A DNA stretch of 64,000 nt from Ehretia macrophylla (GCA_037974665.1 CM075783.1:14850762-14914761), one strand, 5' to 3'. Positions 23,113 through 37,075 are shown, counted from the first letter of the stretch. Made by a program: numbers and translations. The notes: generated by a model from the letters alone, not told the origin.

Positions 23113-25459
23113 TGTAACGCCCCAACTCGACCCCTCATACGATCAGTCAGGATACAGCGGAATTTCGGTAGTATAACGACAGTAATATGGACATCAGGGC
23201 TCTAAACCAATCCTTTAGATCATCATACAATCAACTCCACAATTAAGTTAACAACATACAACGCAACCATATTATACATTAACATTCTTTCAACAATTCA
23301 TCCATAGTTGTACGCTTCCGTTCCAACATATTACATAGGCTATAATATACATTGCAAAATAGATTTAAAACCAATCTAACAACCTAATCATAATCAAAAG
23401 AAAGACTATTAAATTAGCATACATAAGTCTTTATATTAAGGTAGATTATACAATACATCATGTTACAACAACTAAGATAATCTCATGGCAATGACTCTTG
23501 CGCATAGGACTCATCCACGTAAGGCACATTTTCTTCTTCAAGAGGCACGTACCCGTAGTCAGGCTCAGTAACACTTGCTTGTAGACAACGAATGAGAGTG
23601 AGCTTATATAAAACAAGCCCAGTGAGGAATTTATAGATCTTTAACACGCAATCACATAATCATCTATATAACATAACAATAATCATAACCAATCAATAAG
23701 GATACTCTAGTTGGTGTAGCTCCAAATGCCATCACGATTTCAACCATTTTCCTTATAACTCCTCATTACTCACGCACCTGAGGTACCTCACTAGCCCCTC
23801 CCTCCATGGTACCACCGCCCATGCGAGCTGGGGGTAGCCTCTGATAGTCATGTCGTTATCAACCCGACAGCCCAACGCTGCCCGAGAGGTGGCACACACG
23901 TATCAAGACTCATCACAATTATAATATTCATTCATATCTCTGGAGGACAATATAGTAGGTTGCCTATCTCCCAGCTCATCAATAATCAATCAATTAATAT
24001 CATTTCAACAACATAACAACAACTAATCAAATAAACAACAACCAACTAAGTTAGATGACAAAGTAGGACACCCAACTTAACATGCATTAAACCATACAAC
24101 CAAACTCTAGTCTAACCATCAACAACTCACGATTAAATCACTCAAACACCACCCAAACAACCAAAGACATATTTCAACATTTTAAAGAAAGATAACCCAA
24201 ACTTCTAAAAGTCATAACTTGCATTCTACTAATCCGATAACCTCCAAACCAGTTTCTATCACTCACCCACTCGATCAACAATATAAGCCCCCTCGGAAAC
24301 CAACCATAATCCATCCAAATCAAGCCCAACAACCCTAAAATCCTAATGCATCACGGCTGAAATTTACAAACTTTCACACCGACATCACAATCAAAATTTT
24401 GGCATTACAACATTACTACCACGTATTTAACAAACTTTTAGAAACTAATAACAAGCAATTCCAACCACCACAACTCCATTAATTCATCAACAAGCCAACA
24501 ACTCAATTTTAATACCCGAAAAATAGAAATTCATGCTACAATGGTTCAAAACTTATACAAACACATATAATTGATCCTTAGCATCCACTGAGAAATAATA
24601 TAACCTCAATTCAACATTCTAACGGTTCAAAATTCAATTATATGCAAAGACATAAAAATAGCATTTTAAGATCTAAAACTTTTCTCTTACCTTTGATGAG
24701 ATATGATGCAAGAAATATGTACAATGGATGCCCAACAAGTGAATTCAAGCTTTGGTTGACAAGATTTGGCTTTGAATTGCAACTTTTAATGAAAATTTGC
24801 CTTGAAAACTTGAAGAAAAAATCCTTCATTTTCTCCTATGGTGCTCTTAGCCTTGTGTGTGTTGTGTGAGTGTGTTTTATGTTGTTTCATTGTATGTTGG
24901 TGATATATAAGCAAAGGTCAAATAAAATAAAAGAAAGTCAAAGTTGAGCAAAGTTAATTTTTTTAGTATTTTCTAGTCTTTTAATCATTTCTTAGACAAT
25001 TTTTGCTCAAAACAATTATGCAACACTTAGACTATTTTAAGGAGCTTATTTTTAGGTGACAAGAAGTTTTACATTCAAACATTTTCACCCGACTCGGTTT
25101 AAAACTCAATTTTCACAAAAGAAGGTGTAAAAACCCTTTTAAATTCCTAAGCCGATTTGAAATCTATTTTAGTCAAACACAGGTCTATTAATATCCGAGG
25201 ACTAGGTTTTCAATGGCTAAAAATACCAGTTTCAAAATTATAGCGGACGTGTTTCAAAAATACTATTCACAAAAGTCGGCGATAAAATTTCTGATGCCGT
25301 TTTTGATAAAAATTTCATGAATGCACACATAGCATGTATTAGGAATATAAATAACAAAATTAGCACATTCTAACTCATATAACACATAAAAAGTTCAAAT
25401 CACGCAAATTGAGGCAAAGACACGCAAATCGAGATAAAGACGAAAACTGGAGTTTCACA
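23113..25459 (-). mobile_element. Element C 3' LTR
   Basis: A 2.35-kb LTR runs between TGTAACGCCCC and GAGTTTCACA in plus reading. It is adjacent to the polypurine tract of C on its right and cuts H2 on its left. It shares all LTR blocks with L1 and A (TATATAA box near 23605, donor-like block near 24690, micro-ORF-like block near 23480-23580). Confidence 0.85.
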
Positions 25460-25472
25460 TTCTCCCCCCCTT
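25460..25472 (-). other. Polypurine tract of element C
   Basis: On the minus strand it reads AAGGGGGGGAGAA, abutting the 3' LTR, identical to that of element A. Confidence 0.75.
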
Positions 25473-25477
25473 AAAGA

Positions 25478-25495
25478 AATTTCGTCCACGAAATT
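25478..25495 (-). other. Stem-loop beside the polypurine tract, element C
   Basis: AATTTCG and CGAAATT pair perfectly around TCCA. At the same place elements F, B and D have AATTGC paired with GCAATT, so the pairing is kept while the bases differ. Confidence 0.6.
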
Positions 25496-27932
25496 CTTAC
25501 TTGTTGTACGAAAAAGATCTGGGTACTGTTGCTGCATCTGATCTCTCCTCTCCCAAGTAGCTTCCTCAATCCCATGATGCTTCCACAATACCTTGACCAT
25601 CGGAATCTTCTTCGATCTCAATTCCCGTTCCATCTGATCAAGAACGTGAATCAGCCGCTCATCATAAGTCAGATTCTCACGAAGTTGTAACGGTTCTGGC
25701 GCCAGAATATGAGAAGGATCCGAATTATACTTCTGCAATTTAGACACGTGAAAGATATCATGGACATTAGAAAATTTCTCCGGTAAAGCCAACCGATATA
25801 TCAACTTGCCAACTCTGCCGGTAATCTCAAATGGCCCTGCAAACCTCGGACTCAACTTACCACCTTTCAAGGAGACAATTTGAAGAAAACCCGATCCCCG
25901 ACTGCAAACTCTAAATCCCGACGATGCTTATCAGCATATCTCTCGAATCTGCTATGTGCTGTAAGCATTCTCTGCCTGATCAACTAAACATTCTCAATCT
26001 TATCTAGAAACTCCGGCATGATAGTCAGATCAATAGTCTTCATCTCTTCTACTTCGTCCCAATACAAAGGTGAACGGCACTTACGGCTGTAAAGAGCTGC
26101 AAAAGGTGCCATCCCAATAGTAGCCTGATAACTATTGTTATAGGCAAACTCGGCAAGTGGTAGATGTTTCTCCTAGTTCTTATCGAAGTCCAGAACACAA
26201 GCCCTGAGCATATCCTCCAGAATCTTAATAGTCCTCTCAGATTGACCGTCGGTCTGCGGATTATACGCGGTACTGAAGTTCAACTGAGTACCCAAAGTCT
26301 CCTGAAGTTTCTCCCACAATCGAGAAGTACATCGAGGATCTCGATCTGAGACAATACTAGATGGAATCCTGTGAAGTCTAACAATATGGTCCAAATAAAG
26401 ATCCATCAACTTTGCAACTTCATCTCCCATCTTCATCGAAATAACATGAGTTGTCTTCGTCAAATGATCCACGACAACCCAAACTGCATCGTTACCCCTC
26501 GGTGTTCTAGGCAAACCAATGATGAAGTCCATCGTAATATGCTCTTATTTCCACTCTAGTATTGCCAACTGCTGAAGTAACCCTGCAGGTCATTGATGTT
26601 CGGCCTTCACTTACTGACAAGTCAAACATCTAGATACAAATTGAGCAACTTCCCTCTTCATGTTATTCCACCAATAATGTTGCTTCAAATCTCGGTACAT
26701 CTTGTTTCCACCGGGATGAATGGTGTATTTAGAATTATGAGCCTCCTCCAGAATACCTCTCCTCAAACCCGGTTCATCGGGAACACATACCCTGTTCCCA
26801 AACTAGAGAATACCGTCTTCATGTAGTTTGAAGTCAGACTGATTATTCGTAATCTGATCATTGATCTTCTGAAGTTTTGAGTCAAGTTGTTGAGCTTCTC
26901 TGATCTGAGACAACAATAAAGGTTGAATACGGAGATGTGAACATATCACCCCAACCTTAGTTAATTCTGGTCTCCAATAACTGAATTCCTCAAGAACCTC
27001 CCACTTCTTAACAGCCAAACAAGCAATACTCGCCTTACGGCTGAGAGCATCTGCTACAACATTTGTCTTCCCAGGTAGATAATTGATAGAACAATTATAA
27101 TCTCCAAGAAGTTCCATCCACCTCCGTTGACGCATGTTCAACTCTTTCTGTGAGAACAAGTACTTCAGACTTTTATGATCAATGAAAATCTCGAACTTAC
27201 TGCCCTACAGATAATGACGCCACTTTTTAAGTACGAAGACCACTGCTGCCAACTCAAGATCATGAGTCGGATAATTCACCTCATACGGCTTCAACTTTTT
27301 AGAAGCATAGGCAATAACCCGGCCGTTCTGCATAAGCACACATCCCAAGCCCTCCTTGGATGCATCACTATAGATAACTATATTATCGGTTCCCTCTGGT
27401 AGAGCAAGTACTGGAGCGGTAGTCAACCTCTTTTTCAACTCCTGAAACCCACTCTCACATTTCTTATCCCAAGTAAAGCTAGTCTGTTTCTGAATTAACT
27501 TCGAAAGTGGCCCGACAATCTTAGAAAAGTCCTTCACAAACCTACGGTAATAACCCGCCAAGCCAAAGAAGCTACGAACCTCCGAAACATTCTCCAGCCG
27601 TTTCCAACACATCACCACTTCAATCTTAGTGGGATCCACAGAAATACCGCTCTGTGTAATCATATGGCCAAGAAAAGATATCTGTTGCAGCCAAAATTCA
27701 CATTTGTTGAACTTCGCAAACAACAGATGCTCCTGCGGCTTCTGTAAGACAAGTCGAAGATGTTGCTCGTGCTCCAATTCAGTCTTGGAATAAACCAAGA
27801 TATCATCAATAAAGATTACCACGAACTGGTCCAAGTACGGCTGAAAGACCCGATGCATAAGATCCATCAATGCTGCCGGTGCATTAGTTAATCCAAAAGG
27901 CATAACAACAAATTCATAATGCCCGTACCGAG
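25496..27932 (-). pseudogene. Element C pol remnant, 3' part: RT, RNase H, integrase, chromodomain tail
   Basis: Right to left: reverse transcriptase from [10 protein letters not shown] (near 27900) with FIDDILVYS (near 27800), RNase H ([11 protein letters not shown] near 27360), the sequence [20 protein letters not shown] (near 27060), integrase zinc region, integrase core (VWVVVDHLTK near 26480; SDRDPR near 26340), and the chromodomain-like tail [20 protein letters not shown] (near 25560-25610). The sequence stays close to element A. The chromodomain is what directs chromoviruses to heterochromatin. Several breaks; fossil. At 27932 it is interrupted by element B and resumes at 45349. Confidence 0.85.
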
Positions 27933-29818
27933 TGTGAAACCCGACTTTTCTGCTTTAACTCGATTTACGTATTTTATCTCGTTTTGCGTGCATTTGACCT
28001 ATTTATGTGACCTAGAATGTTATAATTTTGATGTCAATACTTCTAATACATGCTAAATGTGCATTCATGAAATTTTCATCAAAAACGGGATCAAAAATTT
28101 TATCGTCGATTTTTAATGAATAGTGTTTTCGAAACACGTCCGCTAAAATTTTGAAACTGGTCTTTTTAACCCTTCTAGACCTAGACCATGGACTTTAATA
28201 GACCTGTGTTTGATTAAAACGGTTTTAAAATCGGCTTAAGAATTTATTAGGGTTTTTACACCGACTTTTGCGAAAATCGAGTTTTAAGACGACTTGGGTG
28301 AAATTGTTTGATTGTAAAACTTCTTGTCACCTAAAAATAATTTACTTGAGCTATCTTGGGTGTTGAATAATTGTTTTGAACTTTGGTGATCAATAAAATG
28401 CATTTAAAGTCAAGAAAACACTAAAAATAATTAGTTTCCACTTTGACTTTCTTTTATTTATTTGACCTTTGCTTAATATATGATCAACACACATTAAAAA
28501 CAAAGCAAAACACCACCAAAAACACACACAAAACCGTGGCTCCTTGGAGGAGAAAGATAAAGGCATTTTCAAAGCATTTTTCTCACAGATTTTGCGTTTC
28601 AAAGCCGAATTGAATGATTCAAAGCTTGAAATTGATTGTTTGGCATCCATTCTACACATTTCTTGCATCAAAACACATCAAAGGTGAGAGAAAAATTCTA
28701 GATCTCAAAACTTGTCTTTTGCATTTTTGCGTATAAATGAAGATTGAACAGTTAGAATTGTAATCTAATGTTAGATTATTGCTCCTTGCATGCTAGGGAT
28801 CGTTTAGTGGTAATACTACGAGTTTCTGTCGGATGTAGCATAATTTTTATTTTTCGGGTATTAAATTTTGATTAAATTGTTCAATGTTGAATTAATTGAG
28901 TTGTGATGATCGAAATTGATTGCCGTCAATTTCTAAATACTTGATAATTACGTGTTAGCGCTGTTGTAATGCCGAATTTTCGATTACATTGCTCGTGGGA
29001 ATGTCCGGAAAATCCAGCCAAGATATCCTAGGGTTTTAGGGTTATCGGGCATGATTTGGAGGTGTTATGGTGGATTTCCGAGAGGGCTAATGTAGTTGGT
29101 TGAATGGGTGAGTGTTTGAAATTGATTTGGGGTTGTTTGGATTAGTAGAATGTAAGATATGATTATTTGAAGTTTAGGTTATCTTTCTTTAAATTATTGA
29201 ATTGAGCCTTAGTTGATCGGGTGTGGTTTGAGTGATTGAATTGTGAGTTGTTGATGGGTAAACTAGGGTTTGATTGTGTGTTTAATGCATGTCCGGTTGG
29301 ATGGCCGACTTTGTCATCTAACTTAGTTAATTGTTGTTAAATTGATTATTGATATGATTATTGATGATGATAATATGATAATTGATGATTATTGATTGAT
29401 TATTGAGTATGGGAATCGGGCACTTTCGTTGCTGATCTCTCAGAATATTGATTGATTATTGAGTACGGGAATCGGGCACTTTCATTGCTGATCTCTCGGA
29501 ATATTGATGATTGATGTTTATATTTATTGCTGAGTCTCTAGTATGTGTGTGCCACCTCTCGGGCAGCATCGGGCTGTCGGGTTGATAACGGCATGACTAT
29601 CAGAGACTGCCTCCAGCTCGCATGACGGAGGTGTCATGGAGGGAGAGGTTATTGAGGGTACCCTGGGTGCGTGAGTAATGGGGAGTTATAAGAAGAATGG
29701 TTGAGATCGTGATGGCGTTTGGAGCTACACCAACTAGAGAGAGTATCCTTTATTGAATGGTCATATAGTTATGTGATGATAGTATTATTGATGTTATTGT
29801 GTGTTTACTGACTCAAAG

Positions 29819-32172
29819 TGTCACGCCCCAACTCGACCCCACCTATAATCAGTCAGGACGCAACGGAATTTCGGCGGCATAACGACAGTAAACAGATTTC
29901 CGAGGTTCTAAACCAACCTCATAAAACATCATACATCCAGTAATTCCTCAATACAAACAACAACAAACAACACAACCATATTATACAATAAAACATCCTC
30001 GTTATACGCCTCCGTTCCAACATAACATACAATACCTCAACTTTATTATACATTTCAAAAATTAGTTGAGACCCATCTAACAACTTAACCGTAAAGCATA
30101 TAAAAGTCTATTAAGCTAATATACATGACGTTTAAAATCATAGAATCATGGATAAGACTCAGGAACATATGACTCATCCACGAAAGGCACGTTTTCCACA
30201 TTCTCCTCTTCAGGAGGCACGTACTCGTAATCTTGTGAAAGTACACCTGAAAACATGCAATAATAGAGAGTGAGCTTATATACATAAGCCTAGTGAGGAT
30301 CCGATAGATCTCGACAGTATTCACTACGCTCCTTGGATTTAGTCCTTTGAGCAAGTAAACACACAACAACATAAATAAAGCTATCATCACATAACTATAT
30401 AACCAATCAATAAGGATACTCTATTTGGTGTAGCTCCAAACGCCATCACGATCTCAACCGTTCTTCTTATAACTCCCCATTACTCACGCACCCGAGGTAC
30501 CTCACTAGCCCCTCCCTCCATGACACCTCCGTCATGCGAGCTGGGGGTAGCCTATGGCAGTCATGCCGTTATCAACCCGACAGCCCGACGCTGCCCGAGA
30601 GGTGGCACACACATACCAAGACTCCATAATCATCAATCATCAATCAATCATCAATCAATCAATCAATTGGGAGATCAGCAACAAGAGTGCCCGATTCCCG
30701 CATTCAATAATAATCAATCAATAACATCAATATAACATCAATATTAAATTAAACAACAAACAACGTAGTTAGATGACAAAGTAGGCCATCTAACCGGACA
30801 TGCATAATATACTTAATTAAACTTTAAATTACTCATCAACAACTCACCATTCATCACTCGAACACTACCCAACCATCTAAGGCATCGTTCAAGAAATTAA
30901 AGAATGACAACCTAAACTTCTAAAATTCATAACTTACAATCTACTAATCCAAACATTGCCAAATCAGTTCCTATCACTCACCCATTCAACCTACTACATT
31001 AGCCCTCTCGGAAATCCACCATAACACCTCCAAATCATGCCCGATAACCCTAAAATCCTAAGATGTCATGGCTGGATTTTCCGGATTTTCACACAAACAA
31101 TGTAATCGAAAATTCGGCATTACAACAGCGCTAACACGTAATTATCAAGTATTTAGAAATCGACGGCAATCGATTTCGATCAACACAACTCAATTAAATC
31201 AACTTTGAACATTTTAATCAAAATTAAATACCCGGAAAATAAAAATTATGCTACATCCGACAGAAATTCGTAGTATTAGTATATAATGATCCCTAGCATG
31301 CAAGGAGCAATAATCTAACATCAGATTTCAATTCTAACGGTTCAATCTTCATTTATACGCAAAAACACAAAAATGACATTTTGAGATCTAGAATTTTTCT
31401 CTCACCTTAGATGCGATATAAGCCTAGGAATGCGTGCTATGCGTGCCCAACAAGCAGAATCCAAGTCGGTGCGAAGTTCTACGGACAAAAACTAGGTTTT
31501 TCTTTGAAAAATTGGATTGAAAGCTTGAGTTTTTCTCTTCTCTTTTCTCCCTCTTTTCTCTCGGCAATGTGTGTGTGTGTGATGGTGTTTTTGTGTTGTG
31601 TGAGTGTGTGTTGAGGACATTAGCTTATAAGGTCAATTAATTAATTAAAGTCAAAGTTATTTTTAATAGGTATTTTTGTGTTTTTAATGACTTTAATTGC
31701 ATTTTAGTGCTCACCAAGTTAAAAATAATTATGCAACCTCCAAGATATCTCAAGTGGATTATTTTTAGGTGACAAGAAGTTTTACAATCCAATAATTTCA
31801 CCCGAGTCGGCTTAAAACTCGATTTTCGCAAAAATCGGTGTAAAAACCCTAATAAATTCTTAAGCCGATTTTAAAACCATTTTCATCAAACACAGGTCTA
31901 TTAAAGTCCGTGGACTAGGTCTAGAAGGGTTAAAAAGACCAGTTTCAAAATTATAGCGGACGTGTTTCGAAAACACTATTCACTAAAAATCGACGATAAA
32001 ATTTCTGACTCCGTTTTTGATGAAAATTTCATGAATGCACATTTAGCACGTATTAGAAGTATTGACATCAAAATTATAACTTTCTAGGTCCTATAGCACA
32101 TAAACAGATCATATGCACGCAAAACGAGGTAAAGCACGTAAAACGAGATAAGCAAGAAAGTGGGGTTTCACA
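29819..32172 (-). mobile_element. Element A 3' LTR
   Basis: It runs between TGTCACGCCCC and GGGGTTTCACA in plus reading and abuts the polypurine tract at 32173. It is nearly identical to the 5' LTR. It contains the micro-ORF copy at 30146-30256. Confidence 0.93.
30146..30256 (-). CDS. LTR micro-ORF, copy in element A 3' LTR (37 codons including stop)
   Basis: An ATG-started frame of 36 residues begins just downstream of the LTR TATATAA box. It contains VPPEEENVENV followed by DESYVPESYP and the stop. It is acidic and rich in proline, tyrosine and glutamate. It resembles no family that I recognise. Its significance lies in the matching frames in diverged LTRs (see the copies at 37495, 55817, 62314 and 63109). 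It may be a regulatory upstream ORF, or conserved for nucleotide reasons. Confidence 0.35.
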   Translation of the reverse strand: MFSGVLSQDYEYVPPEEENVENVPFVDESYVPESYP

Positions 32173-32185
32173 TTCTCCCCCCCTT
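32173..32185 (-). other. Polypurine tract of element A
   Basis: On the minus strand AAGGGGGGGAGAA directly precedes the LTR start TGTGAAACCCC. Confidence 0.85.
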
Positions 32186-32190
32186 ATAGA

Positions 32191-32208
32191 AATTTCGTCC
32201 TCGAAATT
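32191..32208 (-). other. Stem-loop beside the polypurine tract, element A
   Basis: AATTTCG and CGAAATT pair perfectly around TCCT (AGGA on the element strand). It is positionally conserved in B, C, D and F, with different base pairs in part of the stem. Confidence 0.65.
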
Positions 32209-32214
32209 CTTACT

Positions 32215-35200
32215 TGATGTACGGAAAAGATCTGGGTATTGTTGCTGCATCTGATCTCGTCTCTCCCACGTAGCTTCCTCAATGCCGTGATGCTTCCACA
32301 ACACCTTAACCATCGGAATCCTCTTCGACCTCAACTCTCGGTCCATCTGATCTAGAATACGAATCGGACGCTCGTCATAAGTCAAATTCTCTCGAAGCTG
32401 TAACGGCTCTGGCTCAAGAATATGAGAAGGATCCGGATTGTATTTCCGCAAATTAGACACGTGAAACACATCGTGGACATTAGAGAAGTTCTCCGGTAAA
32501 GCCAACCGATATGCCAACTTACCAACCCTGCCAGTAATCTCAAACGGCCCAACAAATCTCGGACTCAGCTTACCACCTTTACCATAACGAACAAACCCCT
32601 TTCGAGGAGACAATCTCAAGAAAACCCGATCTCCAACTGCAAACTCCAAGTCTCGACGACGCTTATCAGCATAACTCTTGAATCTACTCTGCGCCGTAAG
32701 CATTCTCTGCCTGATCAACTGAACATTCTCGATCTTCTCAAGAAGTTCTGGCATAATAGTCGGATCAAAAGTCTTCATCTCTCCTACCTCGTCCCAATAT
32801 AAAGGTGAACGGCACTTACGACCGTAAAGAGCTGCGAAAGGTGCCATTCCAATAGTAGCTTGATAACTATTGTTATAGGCAAACTCGGCAAGTGGTAGAT
32901 GTTTCTCCCAGTTCTTCCCGAAGTCCAGAACACAAGCCCTAAGCATATCTTCCAGAATCTGAATAGTCCGCTCAGACTGACCGTCGGTCTGTGGATGATA
33001 CGCGGTACTGAAGTTCAACTGAGTACCTAAGGTCTCCTGAAGTTTCTCCCACAAACGAGAAGTAAATCGAGGATCTCGATCAGAGACAATACTAGATGGA
33101 ATACCGTGAAGTCTAACAATCTAATCCAGATAGAGATCCGTCAGCTTTGTAACCTCATCTCCTAACCTCATTGCAATAAAATGAGCTGTCTTCGTCAAAC
33201 GATCCACGACAACCCAAACTGCATCATTACCCCTCGGTGATCTAGGCAATCCTGTGACGAAGTCCATCGTAATATGCTCCCATTTCCACTCTGGTATAGC
33301 CAACGGCTGAAGCAAACCTGCTGGTCGTTGATGCTCGGCTTTCACTCTCTGACAAGTCAAACATCTAGACACAAACTGAGCAACCTTCCTTTTCATGTTG
33401 TTCCACCAGTAATGTTGCTTCAAATCCCGATACATCTTGGTTCCACCGGGATGAATAGTATCTTTAGAATTATGAGCTTCCTCCAGAATACCTCGTCTCA
33501 AGCCCGGTTCATCGGGAACACAAACCCTGTTCCGAAACCGAAGAATACCGTCCTCATGCAGTTTGAAGTCAGACTGATCATCAGTGATCTGATCCTTGAT
33601 CTTCTGAAGTTTAACATCAAGTTGCTGAGCTTCCCTGATCTGAGACAACAATAAAGGCTGAATACGGAGATGTGAACACATCACCCCAACCTGAGTCAAC
33701 TCTGGTCTCCAATAACTAAACTCCTCAAGAACCTCCCACTTTTTGACAGCCAAACAAGAAATACTAGCCTTCCGGCTGAGAGCATCTGCTACAACATTTG
33801 CCTTTCCAGGCAGATAATTGATAGAACAATTATAATCTCCAAGAAGCTCCATCCACCTCCGCTGGCGCATATTCAACTCCTTCTGTGAGAATAAATACTT
33901 TAGACTCTTATGATCAGTGAAAATCTCGAACTTACTGCCCCACAGATAATGACGCCACTTTTTCAGTGCGAAGACAACTGCTGCCAACTCAAGATCATGA
34001 GTCGGATAATTCACCTCATAAGGCTTCAACTTCCTGGAAGCATAGGCAATAACTCGGCCATCCTGCATAAGAACACATCCCAAGCCCTCCTTGGACGCAT
34101 CACTGTAAATGACCATATTATCGGTCCCCTCTGGTAGAGCAAGTACTGGAGCGGTAGTTAACCTCTTTTTCAACTCCTGAAATCCACTATCACACTTCTC
34201 GTCCCAATTAAAGATAGTCCGTTTCTGAGTCAACTTAGATAGTGGCCCCGCAATCTTTGAGAAGTCCTTGATAAACCTACGGTAATAACCCGCCAAGCCA
34301 AGAAAACTACGGACATCAGTAACACTCTCTGGCCGCTTCCAAGACATCACCGATTCAATCTTAGTGGGATCTACAGAAATACCGCTCTGTGTAATAACAT
34401 GGCCAAGAAAAGAAATCCGTTGCAGCCAAAATTCACATTTGCTGAACTTGGCAAACAACTGATGCTCCTGCAACTTCTCCAATACAAGCCGTAGATGTTG
34501 CTCGTGCTCCAATTCAGATTTAGAATAGACCAAGATATCATCAATAAAAATCACCACGAACTGGTCCAAGTACGGCTGAAAGACTCGATGCATAAGATCC
34601 ATGAATGCTGCCGGTGCATTAGTCAATCCAAAGGGCATAACAACAAACTCATAATGCCCGTACCGAGTCCTGAAGGCAGACTTCGGAACATCCTCCGTAC
34701 GAATCCGAAGCTGATAATACCCCTGCCTCAAATCAAACTTAGAGTAGACTTTGGCTCCCTGAAGTTGATCAAACAACTCATCAATCAGTGGCAAAGGATA
34801 TTTATTCTTGATGGTCACCTGATTCAAACCACGGTAATCAATACATAATCTCAAAGTACCATCCTTCTTCTTCACAAATAAAACAGGAGCTCCCCAAGGT
34901 GAAGAACTCTGCTGAATAAATCCTTTCTCCAACAACTCCTGTAACTGAGTCTTCAACTCTTTCAACTCAGCTGGTGCCATCCGGTACGCCGATTTAGAAA
35001 TAGGTTGAGTACCGGGAACAAGATTAATCACAAACTCGATATCCCTCTCTGGCGGCAATCCTGGCAACTCCTCGGGAAATACATTAGGATATTCCCGGAT
35101 AATAGGGACTTCCTCTAGCTGTAGCTTATCAGATGGCTTGTTGATCAAATAAGCTAGATAACCCGAACACCCCTTACTCACCAACTTAACGGCTTTAGTT

Positions 35201-36897
35201 GCTGAGATAACAAAACTCGTCTTAGCACCCCGGTTACCCGCTACCTCAACTACTGGCTGATCTGGCAAACGAAACTGTACTACCTTGGTTCTACAGTTCA
35301 ACTGGGCATCATACTTAGAAAGCCAATCCATACCCAGAATAACATCATACCCCCGGATAGGAAATAAAATAAGGTCCGAAGGAAAATTATGCCCCTTAAC
35401 ATGTATTATACAATCCTTACATACTAAGCCAGTAACATACTTATCAGTCAAAGAGGTACTAATTTCAACCACATAAGGCAATCTTTCAGGTTGCAATTTA
35501 ACACGTTGCACACAAGCAGGAGTAATGAAAGAATGCGTAGCACCAGAATCAATCAACACTTTAACAAGTTGATCAAGTATAAGGAAGTTACCTTCCACAA
35601 CTGCAGTCTCCTCAGGCATCTCCTCTAAGTCAACTGCATAAGCCCGAGCCTGAACCCGCTGCTGCTGTGGTACACTGCCCGTAGGCCTACCCTGGTAACC
35701 CTGAGTCGCTGTCCGACCCTCAGTCCTCGCATATTTAGGGCAATCCTTCGCCCTATGCTCGCTGCTACCACAACCCAAACATGTCCCTGCCTTTACCCTG
35801 CAGTCGGACTCCACATGCCCTGGGCGCTTGCAGTAATTACACTGCGATGATGTGGCACTAACACTGCCCCTAGAATAACCAGAAGCTGAAGAAGCAGCTG
35901 ATACAGCCTGCTGCTGAGGTCTCACCACACTAGGCCTGTACTGACCCTGAGACTGCACTGGCCTATACTGAGTCTGAACCTGATATGGCCTCTGCTGAAA
36001 CTGAGGCCGATAGTAACTCTGCTGACCCTGTGGCCTATAAGAACCCTGCGGGGCTGGTGGCCTGTAGACAACCTGCTGTACTGGAGGCCTATATATAACC
36101 TGCTGGCCCTGTGGCTGATACGGCCTCTTACTAGGCTGACTGGAGACAATCTGATCCCCTTTCCTCTTCTCTAATCTAGAAGCTGCCTCAAAAGCCTCGG
36201 TGAAAATATCATATCGATTCAGAGCCATCACATCCTGAATCTCGGGCCGCAACCCCAACATAAACCTGCGAGTCCTCCGCTCCTCGTCTGCCACATACTC
36301 CGGTGCATACCGGGACAATCGAGTAAATGTGGCCTCATATTGAGCCACTGTAGCATCTCCCTGGACCAAAGCTAGAAACTCGGCCTCTCTCCGTTCCCTG
36401 CAAATCCTCGGGACATACTTTGCTCGGAAAGCCATCAGAAAGGTACCCCAAACATAAGGAATACCCTGTGCCGCCCAGCTAGTCCTTACCGTGCGCCACC
36501 ACTCCTCTGCCTCGTCATCTAACAAATACACGGCAAAAGAGACTTTCTGCTCATCAGTATAGCCAAGTGGATCATAAATCTTCTCCAACTTGCTAATCCA
36601 TACCTCCGCCTTCCTATCATCCGGCTCCCCCTGAAATCTTGGTGGGTGATATCCTAAAAACTCCTTCAGGGTACCACGCCCGTGGTTACCACCCTGAATA
36701 TTCAGAAGCTGAGCCTGCATAGCCTGATTCTGGGCAGCCTACCCTGCTAACAACTGTGCCTGACTAGCCACTAACTCTGCAATCCGCTCCATAGCTACTC
36801 CTAATCGGTCATTACCCCCGTCACGGCCCGGTGCCACGTTACTCGGAGTCTCATCAGTCATTTCAGGCCTACCTCTGGTTCTCGGTCGACCGGCCAT
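32215..36897 (-). pseudogene. Element A gag-pol region, nearly whole
   Basis: Read right to left: the gag N-terminus MAGRPRTRGR (near 36870-36897); the capsid domain with [17 protein letters not shown] and [13 protein letters not shown] (36280-36690); a Q/P/Y-rich linker (35900-36150); two CCHC zinc knuckles ([28 protein letters not shown]; 35730-35860); aspartic protease DSGATHSF (near 35540); reverse transcriptase with [10 protein letters not shown] and FIDDILVYS (34500-34990); RNase H with [10 protein letters not shown] (near 34100); integrase with its HHCC zinc region (33340-33480) and core ([14 protein letters not shown] near 33200; SDRDPR near 33080); and a chromodomain-like tail [18 protein letters not shown] (near 32255-32310). 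These make particles, mature the polyprotein, copy RNA to DNA and integrate it, with targeting by the chromodomain. About two breaks; otherwise it looks whole. Confidence 0.92.
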
Positions 36898-36929
36898 TCT
36901 ACTAATCAAAGAGTTAGCACAGTTATAGC

Positions 36930-37075
36930 ACGTAGACAGGTTATAAACAACTATTAACACATAAATAACAAACTCATATAAAACACATAAACACATTGAT
37001 CACATAATCACATAAGCACTTTAATCATATAATCACTTAATCAATTAATCATATTAACACATATTTCACTTTTCT
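36930..37075 (-). repeat. Leader quasi-repeat of element A (TTATGTGATTAA-like units)
   Basis: Between primer site and gag, the element strand repeats motifs such as TTATGTGATTA and GTGATCAATGTG. Equivalent tracts occur in B (40255-40570), C (50090-50470) and E (6740-6890). A role in RNA packaging is a guess from position only. Confidence 0.5.

Noticed and set aside
28390-28671. A recurring 93-residue open frame (also at 43291-43572 and 58750-59031) that looked like a conserved small protein gene
   Set aside because: All three copies lie antisense in the same U3 stretch of closely related B-type LTRs. Their likeness is explained by recent DNA identity, and diverged LTRs do not keep the frame.
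30520-30735. A recurring frame beginning MTPPSCELGVAYGSH (several copies)
   Set aside because: It is antisense to the GC-rich U3 hairpin block. It is present because that DNA block is conserved, shifts frame between subfamilies, and has no domain signature.
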